DNA from: Spirochaetia bacterium
GTDB taxonomy: Bacteria > Spirochaetota > Spirochaetia > Treponematales > Breznakiellaceae
Assembly: GCA_025997795.1 (NCBI GenBank)
Contig: BNVB01000023.1
Location: 1-31,846 of the forward strand
Reading direction: 5' to 3'
DNA: 31,846 nt
Shown: positions 1-6,043 of the stretch, piece after piece
Position numbering within the stretch: position 1 is the stretch's first letter
Layout: each line of letters starts with the position of its first letter
Program-made: the position numbers and the translations under genes
Notes under the pieces: model-generated
The model's input: the letters and a program-made list of their open reading frames with translations, nothing else
Database searches by the model: none
What the model was told of the DNA's origin: nothing

Positions 1-263
1 GCTTCTTTTGTTGGAGAAAAAACCCCGCAAGGCCGGCCCGCCAGGTTAATATGTTCCAATACTTTGGCAAGGTAGGTAAAAGAAGGGGGATTAGGCTGTT
101 CGCTGCCAAAAAAACAAACATCGGCAGCCAAAATATGCGTCCCCTCAAAGTCCTTCGCTAAAAGAGCGTTTACCCGGCAGCCCTTTAACGCCTTGGCAAT
201 GATTTGGGCCGTTTTTTGGGTACTTTCCGCGCCATCAGTTACGATAAGTGCCGTTTTTTCCAC
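1..263 (-). CDS. flavodoxin-like protein, 3' part beyond window
   Basis: Leftward gene whose first 87 codons are in the window; the C-terminus lies beyond base 1. It begins at GTG 263 and reads MEKTALIVTDGAESTQKTA, a beta-strand followed by a T-D-G-x-x-S-T loop, which is the layout of a flavodoxin phosphate-binding loop. Further on come FEGTHILAADVCFFGSEQP and a long helix with HINLAGRPCGVFSP, like the alternating strand/helix pattern of short flavodoxins. FMN binding is inferred only; the aromatic residues that stack on FMN cannot be judged on this fragment. No Shine-Dalgarno precedes the GTG, and a good promoter sits so close that the transcript may be leaderless. It could also be a flavodoxin-fold protein of another role. 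Confidence 0.55.
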   Translation of the reverse strand, partial: MEKTALIVTDGAESTQKTAQIIAKALKGCRVNALLAKDFEGTHILAADVCFFGSEQPNPPSFTYLAKVLEHINLAGRPCGVFSPTKE

Positions 264-299
264 ACTATGGAGTTTATATGCTTTGGGAATACTTGTCAA
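264..299 (-). promoter_or_regulatory. promoter of the flavodoxin-like gene
   Basis: On the minus strand TTGACA (299-294), a 17-bp spacer and TAAACT (276-271) form a near-consensus sigma-70 type promoter. The -10 ends 7 nt before GTG 263, so transcription should start at or next to the start codon. Confidence 0.6.
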
Positions 300-343
300 G
301 GGAACGAAAAGCAGGGAACGAAAAACCAGTTGAGCAAAAACCA
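300..343. repeat. imperfect 14-15 bp tandem repeat
   Basis: Three consecutive units, GGGAACGAAAAGCA (300-313), GGGAACGAAAAACCA (314-328) and GTTGAGCAAAAACCA (329-343), lie in the intergenic space just upstream of the promoter of the leftward flavodoxin-like gene. No coding role is apparent; it may be slippage-derived sequence or an upstream A-rich element. Confidence 0.5.
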
Positions 344-360
344 GTCAGAAAATGAGCGGC

Positions 361-876
361 TTATGCCAAGCCCAGGCCGCCAAATAATAACATTATGGCC
401 TCTTTGCTTAATTCTCTGAACCGGAAGGAATAGTAAACATCCTTCAAAAATTGAGGTGAAAGTGATGTCTTTTTTCCATAAGAATCTTGAATATAACCAA
501 CAACGGTATCTGTGAACAAGCAGAGAGCGATTTTTGCATTGATCACATCTGCATCCATCCCAGGGAATGAAAAGGGGTGAAGCTTCAATATCCAGTAACA
601 GAGGAGTGCCGTTTCGTTGAGTTCCCCCATTTTGCATCCATCATAAAAAACATGAAAGTAAACCCGGCGTTTCTCTACCCGTTCAATGGCTTCCATAATG
701 GCTGACTGGGAAATTATAATCCTGGCTGTGTCCACTTGCAGCATTTTGGAAAGGTTTCCAAAATGTTTATGCAGAATGGTGAACATACGGCTTGCGGCTT
801 CTACCCCCAAAGAGCCGAAAATGGGAAAGTCTTCAGGCCTGCTGGCTTTAGTCGTCAATGGATTGTATGGCAGCAA
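361..876 (-). CDS. hypothetical protein, second gene of a two-gene unit
   Basis: A 171-aa leftward ORF that I do not recognise. It starts at TTG 876 inside the end of the 62-aa gene (28-bp overlap), with GGA five bases before the TTG, so translation is probably coupled; later TTG codons are alternatives. The protein is rich in hydrophobic and aromatic residues in its second half (HVFYDGCKMGELNETALLC, ALCLFTDTVVGYIQDSYGKK), without a signal peptide or clear transmembrane helix. A 24-bp perfect inverted repeat lies inside the reading frame. The partnership with a tiny upstream gene behind a repeated promoter is the usual architecture of toxin-antitoxin or phage-defence cassettes, but nothing in the sequence proves such a role. 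Confidence 0.6.
   Translation of the reverse strand: MLPYNPLTTKASRPEDFPIFGSLGVEAASRMFTILHKHFGNLSKMLQVDTARIIISQSAIMEAIERVEKRRVYFHVFYDGCKMGELNETALLCYWILKLHPFSFPGMDADVINAKIALCLFTDTVVGYIQDSYGKKTSLSPQFLKDVYYSFRFRELSKEAIMLLFGGLGLA
742..765. repeat. 24-bp perfect inverted repeat inside a coding region
   Basis: Arms CATTTTGGAAA and TTTCCAAAATG with a two-base centre. The TTTTGGAA/TTCCAAAA arms resemble the hairpin at 5970-5994, suggesting a dispersed palindromic family. Confidence 0.5.
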
Positions 877-1036
877 TAAGTTCCTGCCCCTCCGGTGTTT
901 TGCTCATCTCTTCGTGCTTAATTGACATCCATTCAAAAATATTCATGTCATCGGGCCTGATCCGGGCATTGCTCGGAACATACTTTTTCTGGTTAATAAA
1001 TTCCTGGTAAGCTTCGCTTGAAAAGTTAAGGTCCAT
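848..1036 (-). CDS. small hypothetical protein, first gene of a two-gene unit
   Basis: A 62-aa leftward gene starting at ATG 1036 with GGGGA five bases upstream. The product is acidic and mostly helical in appearance (SSEAYQEFINQKKYVPSN, NIFEWMSIKHEEMSKTPEG), with no recognised domain. It stands directly behind the 44-bp promoter repeat at 1047-1090, with an inferred 5' leader of only about 14 nt, and overlaps the 171-aa gene downstream. Its small size, its position as first gene, and the palindrome over its -10 would fit an antitoxin-like autoregulator, but there is no helix-turn-helix or ribbon-helix-helix that I can point to. Confidence 0.65.
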   Translation of the reverse strand: MDLNFSSEAYQEFINQKKYVPSNARIRPDDMNIFEWMSIKHEEMSKTPEGQELIAAIQSIDD

Positions 1037-1046
1037 ATCGTTCCCC

Positions 1047-1090
1047 TTATACTTTCAGTATTTCCCATCTTTCCCATTTCGGCAAGAGGA
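1047..1090 (-). promoter_or_regulatory. 44-bp repeated promoter/operator module, copy 1
   Basis: Minus-strand TTGCCG (1085-1080), 17-bp spacer and AATACT (1062-1057), with the palindrome ATACT-GAA-AGTAT laid over the -10. It matches copy 2 at 1940-1983 in 40 of 44 positions; the four differences are clustered in the spacer. It begins exactly at the TAA of the upstream 88-aa gene and drives the 62/171-aa pair. Confidence 0.75.
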
Positions 1091-1357
1091 TTACGCAACC
1101 TTACAGAGGGTAAAAATTACATCTGTATTGAACCGGTGTCGGCAGGACAGGATGGTAATAAGGGATCGGGAAATGTAAAATGCTCCGGATCGTTTGATAA
1201 TCCAAAGGTGTATCTCTCCAACGCTCTCCGGGTGATTGAAGTATACCGGATATTCCTGATCATTCGGATGAATATTTTTCCATGATGCCTCTGAGATGAT
1301 ATTTTGGCTGCAGAGCTGGCCTATAACACATTCGGCATCAAGAAGATCTTCTGTCAT
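1091..1357 (-). CDS. hypothetical protein, second gene of a two-gene unit
   Basis: An 88-aa leftward ORF not recognised as any family. It starts at ATG 1357, overlapping the stop of the 178-aa gene as ATGA, so the two are translationally coupled. It is Cys/His containing (C10, LCSQN, LSCRHRF) with central PVYFNHPESVGEIHLWIIKR and C-terminal basic/hydrophobic residues. No signal peptide. Its TAA abuts the promoter repeat of the next unit with no intervening terminator, so readthrough into the 62/171-aa pair is possible. Confidence 0.6.
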   Translation of the reverse strand: MTEDLLDAECVIGQLCSQNIISEASWKNIHPNDQEYPVYFNHPESVGEIHLWIIKRSGAFYISRSLITILSCRHRFNTDVIFTLCKVA

Positions 1358-1890
1358 GCGGCAGCCTTTATCTCGGTATAGGTAAGGGTAGAGGGGGTCA
1401 GGGAAAGAATTCTGTCAATCTCCGCTGCAACTTTTTCGGCATTGTCTTTGGCGATTTCACGGATAAAGTTTTTTGTTTCTTCGGAAAGCATTGCCTTAAT
1501 CGCCCGTACCAAGCGGCTGTCCATCTCGTGGCTTAAATCCCGCCCCTCACGGGCAAGAGTGAATTCAATTTTCCGGTAATTCCGCCAGAAGCCGTCCATA
1601 ACGTGATCATCCACGGTACGGATAAATCGGTCAAAGCCCTCTCCTTTCATAACAGCCAGAATGTGGGAGTGGGTCTGCTTAACCAGGCTTGTAATAGCTC
1701 CATCCTGGGTTTCTGACCATGAAACCAGGCCAAATTCAAGCAGAGTAGCTTCAAAATTTCCTGGAGTGGTTTTATCTACCATGAAGTGAAGATGAGGAAT
1801 ATTCCAGTCGGAGTTTGAGTCAAAAACCATTTTCCCAATACCAACAAAATTTTTACCGTTTACTTGAACAGAAATTGATTCATTGCCCAT
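1354..1890 (-). CDS. hypothetical protein, first gene of a two-gene unit
   Basis: A 178-aa leftward gene. ATG 1890 is preferred over a start 36 bases upstream because AAAGGGGAG lies just before it. The N-terminal half looks like a beta-rich domain (SVQVNGKNFVGIGKMVF, HLHFMVDKTTPGNFEATLL, GLVSWSETQDGAI). The C-terminal half is helical and charged (DSRLVRAIKAMLSEETKNF, DNAEKVAAEIDRILSL). I do not recognise the family. It is transcribed from copy 2 of the 44-bp module with an untranslated leader of roughly 50 nt, and is coupled to the 88-aa gene by an ATGA overlap. Confidence 0.65.
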   Translation of the reverse strand: MGNESISVQVNGKNFVGIGKMVFDSNSDWNIPHLHFMVDKTTPGNFEATLLEFGLVSWSETQDGAITSLVKQTHSHILAVMKGEGFDRFIRTVDDHVMDGFWRNYRKIEFTLAREGRDLSHEMDSRLVRAIKAMLSEETKNFIREIAKDNAEKVAAEIDRILSLTPSTLTYTEIKAAA

Positions 1891-1939
1891 ACTTCTCCCC
1901 TTTAAAAAGGCTCTCTTTGGGACCATCCCTGGTGCACTC

Positions 1940-1983
1940 TTATACTTTCAGTATTTCCCATTAAGCCCATTTCGGCAAGAGGA
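1940..1983 (-). promoter_or_regulatory. 44-bp repeated promoter/operator module, copy 2
   Basis: Minus-strand TTGCCG (1978-1973), 17-bp spacer, AATACT (1955-1950), and the ATACT/AGTAT palindrome at 1942-1954. It lies directly after the hicAB terminator and before the 178-aa gene. The preserved palindrome and hexamers in both copies argue for co-regulation by one DNA-binding protein. Confidence 0.75.
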
Positions 1984-1987
1984 CAAT

Positions 1988-2014
1988 AAAAAACCCCGGC
2001 TTCCAGGTTTTTTT
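1988..2014 (-). terminator. intrinsic terminator of hicAB
   Basis: Arms AAAAAACC and GGTTTTTT enclose a partly paired GC-rich loop. Read leftward the hairpin ends in a run of T, 59 bp beyond the hicB stop codon. The A/T arms could terminate in both directions, but no rightward gene precedes it. Confidence 0.7.
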
Positions 2015-2072
2015 GTCTGCGTTTTCCTAAAAACTTGCTTGTGGACTGCTTTTGGACACCACTTCCGGCTGT

Positions 2073-2471
2073 TTAAGAAGCTATCCCCAAAGTTTCTTTA
2101 ATGGCGGTTTCAAGCAAGCGCGAATAATTAAGGCCTTCCACTTCGGCGGCGGCTTTGAGCCAATGAGGGATGGTAACCGTGGTTTTTTCCCTGCGGCTGT
2201 TTATTTCCTCTTTAACAATATCGGGATAAACCGATACCGGGACGACCATGTCCCCCTCACCTGTTGCGGGGATTTTGTCGGTACGGCGCGGCAGCGGCTC
2301 ACCGTCTTTTTCCATGCCGTATACATGAAGGGACAACGCTTCTTTCGCCATTTGCAGGGCATGATCAAAATTATCGCCGCAGGAAACACAACCCGGAACA
2401 TCGGGGAAATAAACGCTGATTCCGGAATTACCGTCAGTTTCAAAAACCGCAAGATACGTCAACTTACGCAT
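2073..2471 (-). CDS. hicB: HicB-family antitoxin
   Basis: 132 aa. The N-terminal HicB-like fold (about residues 4-75) shows the typical FETDGNSGISVYFPDVPGC, then a GD segment and the ALQMAKEALSLHVYGMEKD helix. The C-terminus (about 92-130: TVTIPHWLKAAAEVEGLNY followed by a LLETAIKETLG helix) is a ribbon-helix-helix DNA-binding region. In this family HicB occupies the HicA active site and represses the operon promoter. AAGGAG precedes ATG 2471, and the gene starts 12 bp after hicA. The toxin-first order is usual for hicAB. Confidence 0.9.
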   Translation of the reverse strand: MRKLTYLAVFETDGNSGISVYFPDVPGCVSCGDNFDHALQMAKEALSLHVYGMEKDGEPLPRRTDKIPATGEGDMVVPVSVYPDIVKEEINSRREKTTVTIPHWLKAAAEVEGLNYSRLLETAIKETLGIAS

Positions 2472-2483
2472 AGAAAGCTCCTT

Positions 2484-2666
2484 TTATTCCAATCCGGCTT
2501 GTTTAAGGATGTTGTGAAGCGTGCTTTTCTTCAAATCACCCTTATGACAGGGAACGGTTACCCGGCCCTTTTTCACCGGGTGTTTAAGCTGAATATGGGA
2601 ACCATTCTGTTCATATTCAAACCAGCCGTCATTATGCAGACGTTTCAAAATTTCCCGTGCTGTCAT
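2484..2666 (-). CDS. hicA: HicA-type mRNA interferase toxin
   Basis: 60 aa, full length for HicA. The dsRBD-like fold is visible as TAREILKRLHNDGWF, then NGSHIQLKHP with the catalytic histidine of the GSH motif, then VTVPCHKGDLKKSTLHNIL and QAGLE. HicA cleaves mRNA in a ribosome-independent manner and is neutralised by HicB, encoded next. The ATG is only 6 nt downstream of a TATACT -10 with no Shine-Dalgarno, so the toxin is probably read from a leaderless message while hicB has a good ribosome site, which would favour antitoxin synthesis. Confidence 0.92.
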   Translation of the reverse strand: MTAREILKRLHNDGWFEYEQNGSHIQLKHPVKKGRVTVPCHKGDLKKSTLHNILKQAGLE

Positions 2667-2672
2667 GTTTCT

Positions 2673-2701
2673 AGTATACGTATGAAATACACGTATATCA
2701 A
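2673..2701 (-). promoter_or_regulatory. hicAB promoter with embedded inverted repeat
   Basis: TTGATA (2701-2696), 17-bp spacer, TATACT (2678-2673), 6 nt before hicA ATG. The spacer and hexamers contain TATACGT-N9-ACGTATA, a likely HicB operator covering the whole core promoter. Confidence 0.75.
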
Positions 2702-2733
2702 GAGGAAATTATCTTTTTTTGCAATTCCTCTTG
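2699..2733. promoter_or_regulatory. inverted repeat joining two divergent -35 boxes
   Basis: CAAGAGGAAATT (2699-2710) and AATTCCTCTTG (2723-2733) are inverted copies with one extra base, and each ends in the TTG of one of the two divergent -35 boxes (hicA leftward, orphan hicB rightward). The same TCCTCTTG stands at the -35 of both 44-bp modules. Confidence 0.65.
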
Positions 2734-2759
2734 ACGAATAGTATCATATATAGTATTAT
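2731..2759 (+). promoter_or_regulatory. promoter of the orphan hicB-like gene
   Basis: TTGACG (2731-2736), 17-bp spacer, TATTAT (2754-2759). The start codon follows after 6 nt, so the expected transcription start coincides with ATG 2766. Confidence 0.75.
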
Positions 2760-2765
2760 TGACTT

Positions 2766-3116
2766 ATGGCAAGCGTAGAAAAGATGACGGTAAAAGAATA
2801 CCTGGACCTTCCGTATCACATTGTTATCCAGCATCTTAACGATGAAAGCGGATCGTATTACTTTGCTACGGTAAGGGAATTTGACGGCTGTATGAGCCAT
2901 GGCGATGCCTGTGAAAACATCCGCGAAGCGATGGAGCTTTGGATAGAGGGAAAACTTGAAGGGGGCTTCCCTGTTCCTGAGCCTATTGACGAAAGCCAGT
3001 ACAGCGGTAAATTTGTCCTTCGCCTTCCGAAATCTCTCCACGCCCGTCTTGCTACCGAAGCGGAAAGGGAGGGCATCTCGCTTAATCAATATGCCCTGTA
3101 CCGATTGAGTATGTGA
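2766..3116 (+). CDS. solitary HicB-like protein
   Basis: 116 aa. Residues about 8-75 are a HicB-type antitoxin domain (VKEYLDLPYHIVIQ, SYYFATVREFDGCMSHGD, ACENIREAMELWIEGKLEG). The C-terminus (about 83-114: GKFVLRLPKSLHARLATEA, EREGISLNQYALYRLS) is a ribbon-helix-helix of Arc type. No hicA-type toxin gene follows; the nearest is the divergent hicA 99 bp away. It may repress or buffer that operon, or be a free-standing regulator. No Shine-Dalgarno is present. Only the ORF start at 2766 fits the promoter spacing. Confidence 0.85.
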   Translation: MASVEKMTVKEYLDLPYHIVIQHLNDESGSYYFATVREFDGCMSHGDACENIREAMELWIEGKLEGGFPVPEPIDESQYSGKFVLRLPKSLHARLATEAEREGISLNQYALYRLSM

Positions 3117-3210
3117 CGCTATTCCTGTTCGTCCCTGCTGTGCGGGGGGACAAGAAATAATTCCTGCACAGTTGGCTACGAATCTAGAAATACCAAAAGA
3201 CACGGTTTCA

Positions 3211-3237
3211 CTAATTCCTTGTATTACAAGGAATTAG
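3211..3237. repeat. 27-bp perfect palindrome next to tRNA-Gln
   Basis: Arms CTAATTCCTTGT and ACAAGGAATTAG around ATT, ending 5 bp from the tRNA 3' end. No T-run follows on either strand, so it is not a standard terminator. It may aid 3'-end formation of the tRNA or be a mobile palindrome. Confidence 0.6.
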
Positions 3238-3241
3238 CAAA

Positions 3242-3312
3242 TTCCCCAGGGAGGATTTGAACCCCCACAAGCAGATCCAGAGTCTGCCGTGCTACCATTA
3301 CACAACCGGGGA
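3242..3312 (-). tRNA. tRNA-Gln (anticodon CTG)
   Basis: A 71-nt cloverleaf on the minus strand. The acceptor TCCCCGG/CTGGGGA has the U1-A72 pair typical of tRNA-Gln. The D-arm contains TAATGGTA, the anticodon stem is GCAGA/TCTGC with loop CTCTGGA (anticodon CTG), and the T-arm is GGGGG-TTCAAAT-CCTCC with a G.T pair. The discriminator base is A and CCA is not encoded. It reads CAG codons. It faces the accessory stretch at 1-3240. Confidence 0.92.
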
Positions 3313-3322
3313 AAGTCACTTA

Positions 3323-3352
3323 CCTATACCATGGGGCGGGATTTTTTGTCAA
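3323..3352 (-). promoter_or_regulatory. promoter of tRNA-Gln(CTG)
   Basis: Minus-strand TTGACA (3352-3347), 18-bp spacer, TATAGG (3328-3323), about 10 bp before the mature tRNA 5' end. Confidence 0.65.
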
Positions 3353-3371
3353 CCTGTTAAAAAACGTGTCA

Positions 3372-3400
3372 TTGACCAGCCGGAAAGGGAAACGTATTAT
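3372..3400 (+). promoter_or_regulatory. promoter of the 575-aa gene
   Basis: TTGACC (3372-3377), 17-bp spacer, TATTAT (3395-3400). The ATG lies 8 nt later without a Shine-Dalgarno, consistent with a leaderless transcript. Confidence 0.7.
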
Positions 3401-3408
3401 AATTTAAT

Positions 3409-5136
3409 ATGGAAGGAACCGGAAATCTTAACCAGCTTATAGCAGAATTAAGTGTTGAAGAACGGGCCAAACTGCTGGAAAAACTCTCAAGCCAGTCCAG
3501 TCTTTCTGCCGCTACGCTGTACAAAGAGCCGGAGAATACCGGAGAAATCAAACTGGAAAACCGTTACCAGAAGCTTCCCTGGTACTACCGGGCATGGTTT
3601 CTTGTTCTAAGTTTTTTTAACAGCCGCAGTCCCTTAAAGCTTTTTGAAGATCATGTGATGATCCAGCTTTACCGGAACATAGAAGAAAAATCGCCGGGCT
3701 TTTATAACTTTCAGAAAGATATGCTGCTTCCCAAATTTCAGGAAGAGATGGTAAAACTAAGAGATGGTTCGCGGTTCTTTTTTACCTCCCTGGATGCGGG
3801 TCTTAACCGGGACAAGGGCGGGCTTATGGTATTCCTTGGTTCCCTGGAAATGCCGGAGATACACAAACTTATCCTTTCCGATACGGATCCGGCGGCGCTG
3901 GCTGCTCACTACAAGGACCTTAACGAAGTGGAACTCCGGCAAAAGGCGATTCGGGCGCTGGATGACGCCATGGCCGGTATTACCGAAGAAGAACGCCTTG
4001 CTATGTACCACAATGCCCGGGCCCTTTTTTCTCTTAAACAGCTTTCATCCTTCCTCTTTGACAGGCTGATCAATACGTTTATCTTTGATTCTTCCAGCCA
4101 GGGCCATATCTGTCCTGCAGCTTCGGTGCGGGATCAGCTTTTGGCGCTGAACAATATTCTTGCATCTATCAAGGAACCTCCCCCCATGGCCCTTCTGGAA
4201 TCGCTCTTTGTGTTTGTTCTTATGGAACAGAGCGGCGAACCGGGTTTTGATCTCCAAAATGAAATGCGTAAACTCCTGGTTCAGGCAGAAGCTTCCCTTG
4301 AGGCCATCCGGGAGTTCAACCTGGAAGTTCCCTTAACCCAGCTTCTGCGGTGTATGTCGCGGAATGCCGGTATAACTCCCCAGAATATAGGCGGCGGCGA
4401 AGACTGGTATGCGGTATACCGGGAACGGTGGAAGGTTCAGGTGGAAGAGCAGTTTTTGGAGTTTACCCGAACCCGCCGTCAGCGGGATCTGCAAAACGCC
4501 TTCCGGTACTTTTTTAAGGGAACAAACCTTAAAATGCTGGAAAACATGGATTCCAACTTTAGTGGAAACCGGGATTCCAATCAAAACCCGTCGGGGATCA
4601 GCGTCAAGGGAAGTTTTAGCCTGTCGTTTTTGCAAACCTTTTATACCGTTGTTTTTATGGGCGAAATTAACAAATATACGAGACCCATTTTGATTGATGG
4701 CGAATTTATCCGCCGGGAAAACCGTACCGAATTTACCGAATCTTATAACAACCTTATCAAGCTGGAAGATCTTATTGGCCGCTTTGACCGGGAAATTGCC
4801 CCCGATGGGGATTATGGCAAGCGTTATATCCAGGCAAAAAACGATATGTCCTCGCTGCCGGTTAGACGGCGGAAGGTGCAAATTGTGGTAGAAGAAGCGG
4901 CTCGGGAGGCGGAACGGATTATCGAGCAAAGCCGGGAAGCCATGGAGGGTTTGATCAAGGTGCTGGGGGGAATTCTAAAAAAAAGCGTCGACGGAAAATA
5001 CGATACGCTTTCCAATTTGCAGGCTTTTACCGGCAGAACCGCCGTCTTTACCGACGGGGTCACCGAGTCAATTAACCAGTTTAAAAAAACACTCCAGCTG
5101 CTGGATGATATCGACGCTATGGAGGCTGGACGATAG
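3409..5136 (+). CDS. spirochaetal protein of unknown function (possibly DUF5312 family)
   Basis: 575 aa, no signal peptide. It opens with a short helical region (GTGNLNQLIAELSVEERAKL), has a hydrophobic patch around residues 60-72 (WYYRAWFLVLSFFNS) that could associate with membrane, and is otherwise a long, helix-rich, charged protein ending in coiled-coil-like sequence (VEEAAREAERIIEQSREAM). The overall appearance matches a large conserved protein I associate with treponemes (from memory DUF5312), but no function is known to me. It starts an apparent operon with pgeF 12 bp downstream. The start is fixed by a promoter whose -10 is 8 nt upstream. Confidence 0.75.
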   Translation: MEGTGNLNQLIAELSVEERAKLLEKLSSQSSLSAATLYKEPENTGEIKLENRYQKLPWYYRAWFLVLSFFNSRSPLKLFEDHVMIQLYRNIEEKSPGFYNFQKDMLLPKFQEEMVKLRDGSRFFFTSLDAGLNRDKGGLMVFLGSLEMPEIHKLILSDTDPAALAAHYKDLNEVELRQKAIRALDDAMAGITEEERLAMYHNARALFSLKQLSSFLFDRLINTFIFDSSSQGHICPAASVRDQLLALNNILASIKEPPPMALLESLFVFVLMEQSGEPGFDLQNEMRKLLVQAEASLEAIREFNLEVPLTQLLRCMSRNAGITPQNIGGGEDWYAVYRERWKVQVEEQFLEFTRTRRQRDLQNAFRYFFKGTNLKMLENMDSNFSGNRDSNQNPSGISVKGSFSLSFLQTFYTVVFMGEINKYTRPILIDGEFIRRENRTEFTESYNNLIKLEDLIGRFDREIAPDGDYGKRYIQAKNDMSSLPVRRRKVQIVVEEAAREAERIIEQSREAMEGLIKVLGGILKKSVDGKYDTLSNLQAFTGRTAVFTDGVTESINQFKKTLQLLDDIDAMEAGR

Positions 5137-5148
5137 CCGGAAATAGCC

Positions 5149-5961
5149 ATGTATCCTTTTACCCTTAGGTTTGAAAAAAATCATGCCCGCTTTCCCTTTA
5201 TTGTAGACGGCAAACCCCTTACCGGTTCTGCCGTCCCTTCCTGTGTCATTTCCGGCCGGGCCGCCGGAAACATGGCGCTGACAAACATTCCGGCGCGGGA
5301 ATCCTTTTTCCGTTCTCTGGGGATTCCGCCGGAACAGGTGTATAGCCTCCATCAGGTACATTCCAGGGATGTGTTTACCCTGGGGGAAGCCGGCAAAACC
5401 GCACTGTCTGCCGCAGACTTGCCCGATCCCGCCGCCTTTGTCCGGGACGGTGACGGTTTGGTCAGCCCTTTTTCCCCTCACCGGCAAGGCGCCCCTTCGC
5501 CCTTCCTTGCCGTTACCGTGGCGGACTGCCTTCCGGTGTTTTTGTTTGATACGGAAAAAGAATTTTTCGCCGCCCTCCATTCGGGCTGGAAAGGGACAGG
5601 CATTGTACTGCGGGCCCTGGCCATCTTGAAAGCCTGGGGAACAAGGCCGGAAGCAGTTGCCGCAGTCCTGGGTCCCTGTATCCAAAGCTGTTGTTACCAG
5701 GTGGACGAAGAACGGGCAAAAGCCTTTGAAGGAGAATTTGGCGAATCTGCTGTAGTCCGCCGGGATGGTAAGGTATTCCTTTCACTGCAGGCCGCCAATG
5801 CCCGGCTGTTAAAAGCCGCGGGGCTTAGGCATATCGCCTGCTGCAAAAATTGTACCTTCGAGGATGAACGGCTCGGCTCGTTCAGACGTGAAGGCCCCCA
5901 GTCCTATACTCGGATGATCGCCATGACAGGCTACCTGGCGACAGGCTGCCTGGCGGATTAA
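5149..5961 (+). CDS. pgeF: PgeF/YfiH-family laccase-domain protein
   Basis: 270 aa, usual size for the family once called multicopper polyphenol oxidase and now linked to purine nucleoside phosphorylase or peptidoglycan-editing activity. Diagnostic motifs in order are YSLHQVHSRDVF (conserved HQVH), VTVADCLPVF (metal-binding Cys), ALHSGWKGTG (metal-binding His of the HxGW motif), GPCIQSCCYQVD, and the C-terminal CCKNCTFEDERLGSFRREG, matching the family's YRR/GR ending. Zinc sits between His, Cys and His in known structures. The peptidoglycan-editing role (preventing misincorporation at L-Ala) is family knowledge and is not shown here. Only a weak GGAAA lies upstream; it probably depends on readthrough from the 575-aa gene. 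Confidence 0.88.
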   Translation: MYPFTLRFEKNHARFPFIVDGKPLTGSAVPSCVISGRAAGNMALTNIPARESFFRSLGIPPEQVYSLHQVHSRDVFTLGEAGKTALSAADLPDPAAFVRDGDGLVSPFSPHRQGAPSPFLAVTVADCLPVFLFDTEKEFFAALHSGWKGTGIVLRALAILKAWGTRPEAVAAVLGPCIQSCCYQVDEERAKAFEGEFGESAVVRRDGKVFLSLQAANARLLKAAGLRHIACCKNCTFEDERLGSFRREGPQSYTRMIAMTGYLATGCLAD

Positions 5962-5963
5962 TC

Positions 5964-6000
5964 GAGCCAGTTCCAAAATATCAGATTTTGGAACCAGCTC
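5964..6000. repeat. hairpin between pgeF and argS
   Basis: A 10-bp perfect stem GTTCCAAAAT / ATTTTGGAAC with loop ATCAG, extended outward by GAGC/GCTC across a small internal mismatch. A run of eight T follows only 13 nt later (6014-6021), so it is a poor intrinsic terminator. Its arm sequence recurs at 742-765. Confidence 0.55.
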
Positions 6001-6031
6001 AATCTCTAAAGACTTTTTTTTCCGTTTATGT

Positions 6032-6037
6032 TATTAC
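6032..6037 (+). promoter_or_regulatory. probable -10 of argS
   Basis: TATTAC ends 6 nt before ATG 6044. The -35 at 17 bp spacing (AAGACT) is poor. There is no Shine-Dalgarno between them, so the message may be leaderless. Confidence 0.4.
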
Positions 6038-6043
6038 TCAATA

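Noticed and set aside
1047..1983. Integron attC sites or a CRISPR array as explanation of the 44-bp repeats
   Set aside because: Only two copies 893 bp apart, no GTTRRRY core or attC-type fold was found, and the repeat contains a good promoter at the right distance from each gene pair.
2052..2741. 229-aa rightward ORF opposite hicAB
   Set aside because: It is antisense to hicA and hicB, which have clear family motifs, ribosome sites and a terminator.
3117..3210. GTCCC/GGGAC stem near 3136-3156 as a terminator for the orphan hicB gene
   Set aside because: The stem is short with mismatches and no T-run follows.
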